This document shows, one piece after another, positions 1-6,498 of a stretch of DNA of 6,498 bases (positions within the stretch are counted from its first letter, which is position 1; each line of letters begins with the position of its first letter). The notes beneath the pieces were generated by a model, which was given only the letters and a program-made list of their open reading frames with translations, was not told the DNA's origin and ran no database searches. The stretch lies in NCBI GenBank assembly GCA_938036545.1, contig CALHQJ010000135.1, forward strand, positions 1-6,498, written 5' to 3'. This DNA is from an uncultured Clostridium sp. (GTDB taxonomy: Bacteria; Bacillota; Clostridia; Lachnospirales; Lachnospiraceae). Both the position numbers and the translations under genes were made by a program.

Positions 1-232
1 ACGGCCGGAGGGTTATTTTGCCGGAAAGCTGATAGAAGATGCAGGCTTAAAGGGATTTACAGTCGGCGGAGCCCAGGTGTCAGAAAAACACAGCGGTTTT
101 GTTATTAACCGAAATAACGCCACTTCTTCTGAGGTTTATGAACTGTGCCAACAGGTTCAGGCTCGGGTTATGGAGAAGTTTGGAGTCAGCCTGGAAATGG
201 AAGTCAAACGCCTGGGAGATTTTTCCGAATAA
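1..232 (+). CDS. murB: UDP-N-acetylenolpyruvoylglucosamine reductase (MurB), C-terminal 76 residues, 5' end outside window
   Basis: MurB reduces UDP-GlcNAc-enolpyruvate to UDP-MurNAc with NADPH and FAD, the second committed step of cytoplasmic peptidoglycan precursor synthesis. The open frame starts at base 2 and stops at TAA 230-232. It begins RPEGYFAGKLIEDAGLKG and continues with VGGAQVSEKHSGFVIN and NATSSEVYEL, which is the typical C-terminal substrate-binding domain of type II MurB. The final EVKRLG carries the glutamate that in the family acts near the C-terminus as proton donor (family knowledge; seen here as LEMEVKRLG). The FAD-binding domain and the catalytic Ser/Cys of the GSxFKRP loop lie just upstream of the window. 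It is followed after 44 bases by rapZ on the same strand, so the two are probably co-transcribed. The protein end looks intact. Confidence 0.95.
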   Translation, partial: RPEGYFAGKLIEDAGLKGFTVGGAQVSEKHSGFVINRNNATSSEVYELCQQVQARVMEKFGVSLEMEVKRLGDFSE

Positions 233-276
233 ACGGGACAGAGTATTAATCAACATACATTTGAAGGAGACAGCAT

Positions 277-1152
277 ATGAAATTGGTAATCGTAACTGGC
301 ATGTCAGGAGCAGGCAAGACCATTGCGCTGAAAATATTGGAGGATTTGGGATTTTACTGCGTAGATAACCTGCCGATTTCATTGGTAGATCGTTTTGCGG
401 AATTAATTATGGAAAGCCCTGGAGATATTCGAAATGTAGCTCTTGGCATTGATATCCGAAGCGGCGACGAATTGCCCAGGCTTAATGAGACTCTGGACAA
501 GTGGAGGAAAGAGAATACCCCTTATGAAATTTTGTTTTTAGACGCCAGCGACAGCATTTTAATTAAGCGTTACAAGGAAACCCGCAGAAAGCATCCCCTG
601 GCTGGTTCAGGAAGAATTGACGAAGGGATTGGAAAGGAACGGGAACGCCTTGGATTTTTAAAGGAGAAAGCTGATTATATTATTGATACCAGCCAGCTTT
701 TGACAAAGGAACTGCGGAAAGAGCTGGAAAAAATATTCATTAATAACCAGAATTATCGGAATCTGTTTGTAACCGTGCTGTCCTTTGGCTTCAAATACGG
801 CATACCGGCAGACGCCGATCTGGTATTTGACGTCCGGTTCCTGCCAAATCCCTATTATGTGGAGGAGCTGCGCCAGCACACAGGGGAAGAACTTCCGGTT
901 CAGGAGTTTGTCAAACGTGGGGGAACTGCGGAAATTTTCCTGGAAAAAGTATACGATATGCTGGGCTTTTTAATTCCCAACTATGTGGCTGAGGGAAAGA
1001 ACCAGCTGGTAGTTGCAATCGGCTGTACCGGCGGAAAGCACCGTTCCGTTACCATAGCCAGAGAAATTTATAACCGGCTTTTGCCCAATGAAGAACTGGG
1101 CGTAAAGCTGGAACACAGGGATATTGAAAAAGACAGCAAGAGAAAGGGTTAA
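277..1152 (+). CDS. rapZ: RapZ / YvcJ family nucleotide-binding protein (P-loop ATPase/GTPase)
   Basis: Full-length 291-residue member of the RapZ (YvcJ, former UPF0042) family, whose usual length is about 285-295. The N-terminal half is a P-loop domain: Walker A GMSGAGKT at residues 8-15, the conserved YCVDNLP at 27-33, and GIDIRSGD at 57-64, whose DIRS fills the place of the family GTP-binding motif. The C-terminal domain shows the family hallmarks SFGFKYGIP (169-177), DVRFLPNPYY (185-194), GCTGGKHRSV (249-258) and a final HRDIEK (280-285). In E. coli RapZ is an RNA-binding adaptor that controls GlcN-6-P synthase through sRNA decay; in Bacillus YvcJ hydrolyses nucleotides and affects competence. 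The role in this organism is not settled. The ATG at 277 has an AAGGAGA site at 264-270, 6 bases upstream. It lies between murB and whiA, the latter starting 2 bases after this stop, which implies translational coupling. No yvcK gene lies between. Confidence 0.96.
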   Translation: MKLVIVTGMSGAGKTIALKILEDLGFYCVDNLPISLVDRFAELIMESPGDIRNVALGIDIRSGDELPRLNETLDKWRKENTPYEILFLDASDSILIKRYKETRRKHPLAGSGRIDEGIGKERERLGFLKEKADYIIDTSQLLTKELRKELEKIFINNQNYRNLFVTVLSFGFKYGIPADADLVFDVRFLPNPYYVEELRQHTGEELPVQEFVKRGGTAEIFLEKVYDMLGFLIPNYVAEGKNQLVVAIGCTGGKHRSVTIAREIYNRLLPNEELGVKLEHRDIEKDSKRKG

Positions 1153-1154
1153 AG

Positions 1155-2132
1155 ATGTCATTTTCTTCTCATGTAAAAGAAGAACTGTCCAAACAGATCA
1201 GTCCTGCCCGCCACTGCCAGATCAGTGAGCTGGCGGCTATGTTAAGCTTTTGCGGCAGAATCCAAATTTCGGAAAATAACCGCTATCGCATAAAAATTCA
1301 TACAGAAAATGGAGCAGTTGCAAGAAAGTGCTTTACATTATTGAAAAAAACATTTAATATAGGAGCGGATGTTTCAATCCGGAGAAACGCTTTCCAGAAA
1401 AAAAGCCATACTTATACCGTTGCGGTTCAGGATCATCAGGAAGCCCTGAAGGTGCTTCAGGCTACTAAGCTTTTACAGGAGGATGGGGAAATAGGGGATT
1501 CCCTTTCCCTGGTAAATAATGTAATAGTAATGCAGTCCTGTTGCCGCAGAAGCTTTATCAGAGGGGCTTTTCTTGTTGCCGGTTCCATCAGTGATCCGGA
1601 AAAGTTTTACCATTTTGAGATTGTCTGTCCCAGCCAGGATAGGGCAGAACAGGTTCAGGCGATTATTAAAACTTTTGGTATTGATGCGAAAATGGTGATC
1701 CGCAAGAAATATTTTGTAGTATATATCAAGGAAGGCAGCCAGATTGTAGATATTTTAAATGTGATGGAGGCGCCCATAGCCCTGATGAAACTGGAAAATA
1801 TCCGGATTGTCAGAGGGATGAGGGGGCAGGTCAACCGACAGGTCAACTGCGAAACTGCCAACATTAACAAAACGGTATCCGCCGCTGTAAGGCAGATGGA
1901 AGATATTGTTTATATACGAGATACGATAGGACTTCATAACCTGCCGGAAAATTTAGAGGAGATTGCCTCGCTTCGCCTGGCAAGACCTGATGCAAGTTTA
2001 AAAGAGCTTGGAGAAGCTCTGGATCCTCCCGTAGGCAAGTCTGGTGTCAACCACCGGCTTAGAAAATTGGGCGCTATAGCCCAGGAGCTGAGGGAGAGCG
2101 CTGTAAACGGGACAGAAGAAACGCTGTCTTGA
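1155..2132 (+). CDS. whiA: DNA-binding protein WhiA
   Basis: 325-residue WhiA, close to the usual 310-330. The family combines a degenerate LAGLIDADG homing-endonuclease fold with a C-terminal helix-turn-helix. Here the N-terminal domain covers about residues 1-90. The second LAGLIDADG-like segment is at 131-150 (FIRGAFLVAGSISDP), with Gly/Ser where an active endonuclease would carry its acidic residue, so cleavage is not expected. NCETANINKTVSAA at 231-244 is the family linker motif, and the HTH lies at about 267-312, including SLKELGEAL and KSGVNHRLRKL. In actinobacteria WhiA is a sporulation transcription factor; in Bacillus it binds the chromosome and influences division and segregation. 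It starts 2 bases after rapZ, and its weak ribosome site (AAAGGG, 1143-1148) lies inside the rapZ end, consistent with coupling. It ends 19 bases before the HPr-like gene. Confidence 0.96.
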   Translation: MSFSSHVKEELSKQISPARHCQISELAAMLSFCGRIQISENNRYRIKIHTENGAVARKCFTLLKKTFNIGADVSIRRNAFQKKSHTYTVAVQDHQEALKVLQATKLLQEDGEIGDSLSLVNNVIVMQSCCRRSFIRGAFLVAGSISDPEKFYHFEIVCPSQDRAEQVQAIIKTFGIDAKMVIRKKYFVVYIKEGSQIVDILNVMEAPIALMKLENIRIVRGMRGQVNRQVNCETANINKTVSAAVRQMEDIVYIRDTIGLHNLPENLEEIASLRLARPDASLKELGEALDPPVGKSGVNHRLRKLGAIAQELRESAVNGTEETLS

Positions 2133-2139
2133 AGAAATG

Positions 2140-2145
2140 AGGAGG
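2140..2145 (+). promoter_or_regulatory. Ribosome binding site that fixes the HPr-like start
   Basis: A perfect AGGAGG sits 6 bases before ATG 2152. An in-frame ATG at 2137 immediately precedes this site and would add five residues (MRRKI). It has no ribosome site of its own at proper spacing, and starting there would break the HPr numbering. The start at 2152 is therefore chosen. Confidence 0.85.
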
Positions 2146-2151
2146 AAAATT

Positions 2152-2406
2152 ATGGTAAGAAAGACAATTACAGTTCAGTTGACTGCAGGCCTGGAAGCCA
2201 GACCTATTGCGATGCTTGTTCAGGTAGCAAGTCAGTATGACAGTAAAATCTATGTGGAGACAGGTACAAAACGGGTGAATGCAAAGAGCATTATGGGGAT
2301 GATGACGTTGGGAATATCTGTTGGCGAAGATGTGACTGTAACTGCGGACGGCGCAGATGAGGAGAAAGCAATCGCCGAAATTGAAGCATATTTAAGTGAT
2401 AAATAA
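2152..2406 (+). CDS. HPr-family protein lacking the catalytic histidine (Crh-like, Glu15/Ser46)
   Basis: 84-residue HPr-fold protein, near the usual 85-88. In PTS HPr the motif GLHARP holds His15, which carries phosphate from Enzyme I to EIIA. Here the motif reads GLEARPIA with Glu at exactly residue 15, so the protein cannot act as a histidine phosphocarrier. The second regulatory site is fully kept: NAKSIMGMMTLG places Ser46 in the context that HPr kinase/phosphorylase recognises and that CcpA binds when phosphorylated. Bacillus Crh shows the same pattern (His15 replaced by Gln, Ser46 kept) and is also located next to whiA (yvcL), so a Crh-like role in carbon catabolite regulation is the best inference. 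It is the last gene before a strong terminator, 19 bases after whiA, so it is likely part of the murB-rapZ-whiA transcript. An automatic annotation would call it 'HPr family phosphocarrier protein', which overstates its activity. Confidence 0.9.
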   Translation: MVRKTITVQLTAGLEARPIAMLVQVASQYDSKIYVETGTKRVNAKSIMGMMTLGISVGEDVTVTADGADEEKAIAEIEAYLSDK

Positions 2407-2434
2407 CAGCGTCCAGAGTGAAACAATTATGATT

Positions 2435-2467
2435 TGCGACCGGCTTTTTATGCCGGTCGTACTTTTT
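2435..2467 (+). terminator. Rho-independent terminator after the HPr-like gene
   Basis: A 10-bp stem pairs 2435-2444 (TGCGACCGGC) with 2452-2461 (GCCGGTCGTA), including one G-U pair. The loop is TTTTTAT (2445-2451), and five T follow at 2463-2467. It starts 28 bases after the HPr-like stop and should end the murB-rapZ-whiA-HPr transcript, separating it from dnaE. Pairing was checked by eye; folding energy was not computed. Confidence 0.88.
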
Positions 2468-2509
2468 ACTCGAAACAATGAGGGAAGTTAGAGTTTACGG
2501 GAGAAGAAA

Positions 2510-5500
2510 ATGGCTTTTACACATTTGCACGTCCATACAGAATACAGTCTGCTGGACGGTTCCAGTAAAATTAAAGAATTGGCGGCCAGGGCGAAGGAAC
2601 TGGGGATGGACAGCCTGGCGATTACGGATCACGGTGTTATGTACGGCGTCATTGATTTTTATCGGGCCTGCAGGGAAGTGGGGATTAAACCGATTATTGG
2701 CTGCGAGATTTACGTATCCCCTGGTTCCAGATTTGACAGGGAGACGGTAAACGGCGAGGATCGATATTACCATCTGGTGTTGTTAGCGGAAAATAACCAG
2801 GGATACCAGAACCTGATGAAGATCGTATCCAAAGGCTTTGTGGAGGGTTTTTATTATAAACCCAGGGTGGATTATGAGGTGCTGGAGCAGTACCATGAAG
2901 GCATTATTGCCACAAGCGCCTGTCTGGCAGGAGAGATACCCAGATATTTGATGCGGGGGATGTACGAAGAAGCCAAACGGTCAGCCCTTCACTATCAGGA
3001 GATCTTTGGCAGACATAATTTCTTTTTAGAGCTTCAGGACCATGGCATACCGGCACAAAGACAGGTAAACCAGGGGATTCTCAGGCTTTCCAAAGAACTG
3101 GGCATTGATCTGGTAGCCAGCAATGACAGCCACTACACGCTGAAAGAGGACTGGAAGGCCCATGATATTCTGCTGTGCATCCAGACCGGTAAAAAGGTAA
3201 CAGATGAAAACCGGATGCGGTATGAGGCAGAAAAGTTCTATTTAAAGTCAGAAGATGAGATGAGAGAACTGTTTCCCTATGCGCCGGAGGCCCTGGAAAA
3301 TACGCATAAAATTGCAGAAAGATGCAATGTGGAAATTGAATTTGGAGTGACGAAGCTGCCAAAATATCAGGTTCCGGAAGGATACGATTCCTGGAGCTAT
3401 TTAAATCATCTCTGTGAAGAGGGATTTGCGAAACGGTATCCGGAGGATGACGGAACTCTCCATGACAGAATGGTTTACGAGCTGGACACCATTCACGCCA
3501 TGGGATATGTGGACTACTTCTTAATCGTATGGGATTTCATTCATTTTGCAAAATCTCACGGTATCAGCGTAGGCCCTGGGCGTGGCTCTGCGGCTGGAAG
3601 CGTAGTCTCCTATGCGCTGGCCATTACTAACATTGATCCTATCCGCTATAACCTGTTGTTTGAGCGATTTTTAAATCCAGAGCGAGTATCCATGCCGGAT
3701 ATTGATATTGACTTCTGTTACGAGCGGCGTCAGGAAGTCATTGACTATGTAGTGGAAAAATATGGAAAAGACCAGGTGGCCCAGATTGTAACCTTTGGTA
3801 CTTTGGCTGCAAAAGGTGTAGTACGAGACGTAGGAAGAGTGCTGGATCTGCCCTACGCCCAGTGCGACGCCATAGCTAAAATGATCCCCGGGGATTTGGG
3901 CATGACTCTGGAAAAGGCATTGAAAACCAGTCCGGATCTGCGGGATGCTTACAACAGCGACGATCAGGTTAAGTATCTCATTGACATGGCAATGCGGTTA
4001 GAAGGACTTCCCCGCCATACTTCCATGCATGCGGCCGGAGTTGTTATCAGCCGTACCAGTGTAGATGAATATGTTCCTTTATCCAGGGCGGCGGATGGCA
4101 CCATTACCACTCAGTTCACTATGACTACATTGGAGGAGCTGGGGCTTTTAAAAATGGACTTTTTAGGCCTCAGAACCCTGACAGTCATTCAGAATGCCTG
4201 CGATCAGGTAGAGAAAAACAGGGGAATCCACATAGACGTAGACAAGATTGACTACAATGACAAACAGGTTTTGGAATCCATTGGAACCGGACGGACAGAC
4301 GGGGTGTTCCAGGTGGAAAGTTCTGGTATGAAAAGCTTTATGAAAGAATTAAAGCCAAGCAGCCTGGAAGATATTATTGCAGGAATTTCCCTGTACCGTC
4401 CAGGACCTATGGATTTTATTCCAAAATATTTAAAGGGGAAAAACAATCCGGAAACCATTACCTACGACTGTCCGCAGCTGGAACATATTTTAAGCCCTAC
4501 TTACGGCTGCATTGTCTACCAGGAGCAGGTTATGCAGATTGTACGGGATCTGGCCGGATATACTCTGGGACGAAGCGATTTAGTCCGCAGGGCCATGGCG
4601 AAAAAGAAAGCCGCAGTTATGGAAAAGGAGAGGCAGAATTTCGTTTACGGAAATCCGGAAGAAGGAGTAAAGGGCTGTGTTGCCAATGGCATTGATGAAA
4701 AGATTGCCAATCACATTTATGATGAAATGATTGATTTTGCAAAGTACGCCTTTAATAAATCCCATGCTGCCGCTTACGCTGTGGTTTCCTATCAGACCGC
4801 CTATTTAAAATATTACTATCCGGCAGAGTTTATGGCTGCTCTCATGACTTCTGTTATGGATAACTTAACCAAGCTGTCGGAATATATCATCACCTGCAGA
4901 CAGATGGGACTTGCCATACTGCCTCCTGACATTAATGCAGGAGAAAGCGGATTTTCTGTAGATGGAGAAGGAATCCGGTACGGCCTGTCTGCAATTAAGA
5001 GCATTGGAAAATCAGTTGTAGAGGCCATTGTAGAAGAGCGGAGAGCCAACGGGCTGTTCCATTCCCTGGAAGATTTTGTAGAGAGAATGAGCAATAAAGA
5101 GGTTAATAAACGGACGCTGGAAAACTTTATCCGTTCCGGCGCTTTGGACTGCCTTCCAGGAAACCGCCGCCAGAAAATTTTAGTGGCTCCGGAGATTATT
5201 GACAATAAAAATCGGGAGAAGAAAAACTCCATGGCAGGCCAGCTCAGTCTCTTTGATTTTGCAGGAGAAGAGGAAAAATCGGATTTTCAGGTGACCTTTC
5301 CCAATGTAGAGGAATTTACCAAGGAAGATATTCTGGCAGGAGAAAAAGAAACCCTGGGCATTTATATCAGCGGCCATCCCCTGGAAGCCTATGCCAAAAG
5401 CCTTCAGGACAATACCAATGCGTCTGCCATAGATTTTGTAGTGGATGAGGAAACCAATCTGGCTGCCCTTTCCGACGGTCAGCATGTGACTATTGGAGGC

Positions 5501-5980
5501 ATGATTACAGACAAGACGGTTAAGACCACCAAAAATGGCAAGATGATGGCATTTCTCACTATAGAAGATTTGACCGGCTCTGTAGAAGTTCTGGTATTTC
5601 CGAAAAATTATGAAGCCCAGAGGGAGCTTTTTGTAGAAGATGCCAAGCTGTTTATTCAGGGAAGAGTGTCTCTGGGAGAAGAGCCGGCAGGAAAGCTGAT
5701 ATTAGAAAAAGCCCTTTCGTTTTCCAAGCTGCCCAGAGAGCTGTGGATCAAGTTTTCAGACATGGAGGCATACCACAGATGGGAACAAAAGCTTTTGGAC
5801 GCTTTGTCACAGTCCGAGGGAGGCGATTCGGTTGTAATCTATCTGGAAAAAGAGCATGCGAAAAAAGTGATGCCTTCCAACTGGAGAGTGGAGATCGGAA
5901 AAGAACTGACAGACCGGCTGTCTGGATACTTTGGAGAGGATAACGTGCGGACTGTAGAAAAAAGGTTAGGAAAAATTTGA
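2510..5980 (+). CDS. dnaE: DNA polymerase III subunit alpha (DnaE) with intact PHP domain
   Basis: 1156-residue replicative polymerase of the C family; E. coli DnaE is about 1160. The N-terminal PHP domain (about 1-290) keeps a full set of metal ligands: H7, H9, D16, H41, E66, H88, C138, D206 and H208, so a proofreading 3'-5' exonuclease is plausible. The palm holds GPGRGSAAGS and the catalytic PDIDIDF (D397, D399, D401), with the third acidic residue in MDFLGLRTL (D550). Fingers motifs include GVFQVESSGM, YRPGPMD, IVYQEQVMQI and FNKSHAAAYA. A helix-hairpin-helix region follows at about 822-860, then QLSLFD at 911-916, a canonical beta-clamp-binding motif, and an OB fold from about 993 to 1060. 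The end is a small C-terminal domain. Clostridia normally also have PolC, which is not in this window. ATG 2510 has GGGAG at 2499-2503. The gene is separated from the upstream operon by a terminator; its own promoter is not obvious. Confidence 0.97.
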   Translation: MAFTHLHVHTEYSLLDGSSKIKELAARAKELGMDSLAITDHGVMYGVIDFYRACREVGIKPIIGCEIYVSPGSRFDRETVNGEDRYYHLVLLAENNQGYQNLMKIVSKGFVEGFYYKPRVDYEVLEQYHEGIIATSACLAGEIPRYLMRGMYEEAKRSALHYQEIFGRHNFFLELQDHGIPAQRQVNQGILRLSKELGIDLVASNDSHYTLKEDWKAHDILLCIQTGKKVTDENRMRYEAEKFYLKSEDEMRELFPYAPEALENTHKIAERCNVEIEFGVTKLPKYQVPEGYDSWSYLNHLCEEGFAKRYPEDDGTLHDRMVYELDTIHAMGYVDYFLIVWDFIHFAKSHGISVGPGRGSAAGSVVSYALAITNIDPIRYNLLFERFLNPERVSMPDIDIDFCYERRQEVIDYVVEKYGKDQVAQIVTFGTLAAKGVVRDVGRVLDLPYAQCDAIAKMIPGDLGMTLEKALKTSPDLRDAYNSDDQVKYLIDMAMRLEGLPRHTSMHAAGVVISRTSVDEYVPLSRAADGTITTQFTMTTLEELGLLKMDFLGLRTLTVIQNACDQVEKNRGIHIDVDKIDYNDKQVLESIGTGRTDGVFQVESSGMKSFMKELKPSSLEDIIAGISLYRPGPMDFIPKYLKGKNNPETITYDCPQLEHILSPTYGCIVYQEQVMQIVRDLAGYTLGRSDLVRRAMAKKKAAVMEKERQNFVYGNPEEGVKGCVANGIDEKIANHIYDEMIDFAKYAFNKSHAAAYAVVSYQTAYLKYYYPAEFMAALMTSVMDNLTKLSEYIITCRQMGLAILPPDINAGESGFSVDGEGIRYGLSAIKSIGKSVVEAIVEERRANGLFHSLEDFVERMSNKEVNKRTLENFIRSGALDCLPGNRRQKILVAPEIIDNKNREKKNSMAGQLSLFDFAGEEEKSDFQVTFPNVEEFTKEDILAGEKETLGIYISGHPLEAYAKSLQDNTNASAIDFVVDEETNLAALSDGQHVTIGGMITDKTVKTTKNGKMMAFLTIEDLTGSVEVLVFPKNYEAQRELFVEDAKLFIQGRVSLGEEPAGKLILEKALSFSKLPRELWIKFSDMEAYHRWEQKLLDALSQSEGGDSVVIYLEKEHAKKVMPSNWRVEIGKELTDRLSGYFGEDNVRTVEKRLGKI

Positions 5981-6129
5981 AAAAATTTTAACGATTTTCT
6001 GCGGATAGGTCTTGATAAACAATGTAAAATGCTTTAGAATATGTGATGTATGGAAAAAAATACTTTTTAAATGGATAAATGTTCTAATTATCTGAAAGAC
6101 TATCTCGCAGAGAGGGAGGCATATTATTT
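5981..6129 (+). other. Intergenic region between dnaE and pfkA
   Basis: 149 AT-rich bases. The first part, directly after the dnaE stop, has runs of A and T but no convincing hairpin-plus-T-tract, so no dnaE terminator is called. The middle holds the pfkA promoter, and the rest is an untranslated leader of about 80 bases with no recognised riboswitch. Confidence 0.7.
6012..6040 (+). promoter_or_regulatory. Sigma-A-type promoter of pfkA
   Basis: -35 TTGATA (6012-6017) and -10 TAGAAT (6035-6040) each match the housekeeping consensus at five of six positions, with an exact 17-base spacer. Transcription would start near 6047, giving a leader of about 83 bases before the pfkA ATG. Predicted from sequence only. 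Confidence 0.7.
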
Positions 6130-6462
6130 ATGGCTAAAAAAGTGAAAACCATTGGCGTACTGACCAGCGGAGGCGATGCACCTGGAATGAATGCGGCAAT
6201 TCGCGCGGTTGTAAGAACTGCAATCCACGAAGGCTTAAAGGTAAAAGGCATCATGCGAGGATATGCAGGTCTTCTTCAGGAAGAAATTGTAGACATGGAC
6301 AGTACCAGTGTTTCCGATATTATTAATAGAGGCGGTACGATTTTATATACGGCCCGCTGTCAGGAGTTTACAACTAAAGAAGGCCAGGAGCTGGGCGCTG
6401 AGATTTGCCACAGACATGGCATTGACGGGATTGTCGTTATCGGCGTGCCAAGAGTGCGGTAG
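6130..6462 (+). pseudogene. pfkA: 6-phosphofructokinase (PfkA), N-terminal third, broken by a junction at about 6445
   Basis: PfkA phosphorylates fructose 6-phosphate with ATP to fructose 1,6-bisphosphate, the committed step of glycolysis. The first 105 residues are a normal bacterial ATP-PFK: GVLTSGGDAPGMNAAIRAVV (9-28) with the GGD ATP-binding turn, RGYAGLL (43-49), RGGTILYTARCQEF (67-80) with the Arg of the nucleotide site at 76, and GIDGIVVIG (97-105). The next residues should be GDGS and then the catalytic TIDND segment. Instead the frame reads VPRVR and stops at TAG 6460-6462. A whole enzyme has about 320 residues, so two thirds are missing and the encoded product would be inactive. The start has GAGGGAGG at 6112-6119, with 10 bases to ATG. 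The upstream promoter and N-terminus look healthy; the break is explained by the foreign sequence that begins at about 6446. The real genome may hold an intact pfkA. Confidence 0.9.
6445..6446. other. Chimeric junction between pfkA and a nadE-like sequence
   Basis: Up to base 6444 (or 6445, which fits either side) the sequence encodes PfkA in frame. From 6446 it encodes a PP-loop protein in a different frame. Both sides are internal, conserved parts of unrelated genes, with no start, stop or spacer between. The shared sequence at the join is at most about one base by eye. This is typical of an assembly misjoin near a contig end, but a genomic deletion is not excluded. Confidence 0.8.
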
Positions 6463-6498
6463 TCGGCATTTCCGGTGGGTTGGATTCTACATTGGCAT
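6446..6498 (+). CDS. nadE: NAD+ synthetase-like PP-loop fragment, both ends missing
   Basis: From GCC at 6447 the frame reads AKSAVVGISGGLDSTLA to the window end, 17 codons without a stop. SGGLDS is the PP-loop (ATP pyrophosphatase) signature. The flanks VVGISGGLDSTLA fit NAD+ synthetase, especially the glutamine-dependent form of Clostridia where this loop lies deep inside the protein after the nitrilase domain. GuaA, AsnB, TilS and MnmA have related loops, but their flanks differ from what is seen here. NadE makes NAD+ from nicotinate adenine dinucleotide with ATP and ammonia or glutamine. The fragment has no start of its own and lies in a different frame from the pfkA piece, so no fusion protein is made. 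Confidence 0.7.

Noticed and set aside
2137..2151. Upstream in-frame ATG giving an 89-residue HPr-like protein
   Set aside because: This ATG overlaps the AGGAGG ribosome site of the ATG at 2152, has no own site, and would shift Glu15 and Ser46 from their conserved numbers.
4816..5232. 138-residue open frame on the - strand inside dnaE
   Set aside because: It is fully opposite conserved DnaE sequence and its translation is low-complexity (Ser/Leu/Arg-rich) with no recognisable motif; a shadow of the coding strand.
5180..5485. 101-residue open frame on the - strand inside dnaE
   Set aside because: It overlaps the conserved clamp-binding region of DnaE on the other strand and shows no family features; a shadow.
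5967..5994. A/T-run region at the dnaE end as a terminator
   Set aside because: The arms are only short A/T runs without a GC stem or a clear T-tract after a loop, so no terminator is supported.
6103..6113. TCTC-GCA-GAGA hairpin next to the pfkA ribosome site
   Set aside because: A four-base stem is too weak to claim a regulatory structure and could occur by chance.
6130..6498. A natural PfkA-NadE fusion protein
   Set aside because: The two parts are in different frames with a stop at 6460-6462, and both are broken inside conserved cores, so a functional fusion is not supported.

Overview
The window looks like a Lachnospiraceae-type (Clostridia, low-to-moderate GC Firmicutes) chromosomal segment. 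The support is the gene order murB - rapZ - whiA - HPr-like - dnaE - pfkA, all on the + strand, with strong AGGAGG-type ribosome binding sites. Genus cannot be told from this sequence alone. No RNA gene, IS element, CRISPR array or repeat family was recognised.

Layout. Positions 1-232 carry the last 76 codons of murB (peptidoglycan precursor reductase), cut by the window start. After a 43-44 base gap come rapZ (277-1152), whiA (1155-2132, only 2 bases after rapZ) and a short HPr-family gene (2152-2406). Spacing suggests one operon, closed by a clear rho-independent terminator at 2435-2467. dnaE (2510-5980) follows with its own ribosome binding site and a short leader, then a 149-base gap with a good sigma-A-type promoter (TTGATA-17-TAGAAT) in front of pfkA (starts 6130).

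How they relate. MurB makes UDP-MurNAc for the wall. RapZ is a nucleotide-binding regulator, and WhiA a DNA-binding protein tied to division and chromosome organisation. The HPr-like protein has Glu instead of His at position 15 but keeps Ser46, so it looks like a Crh-type carbon-status regulator rather than a PTS phosphocarrier. PfkA commits carbon to glycolysis. The block therefore joins cell-wall synthesis, division, carbon sensing and replication, an association well known in Firmicutes.

The most striking point is at the right end. The pfkA reading frame is normal for 105 codons, up to just before its GGDGS motif. It then switches abruptly at about 6445 into the middle of a different gene, in another frame, encoding a PP-loop motif that matches NAD+ synthetase (nadE). 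Two conserved gene interiors joined with no intervening sequence look like an assembly misjoin at a contig end, or less probably a real deletion/rearrangement. I see no undescribed biological system here; the rest is a conserved housekeeping region.
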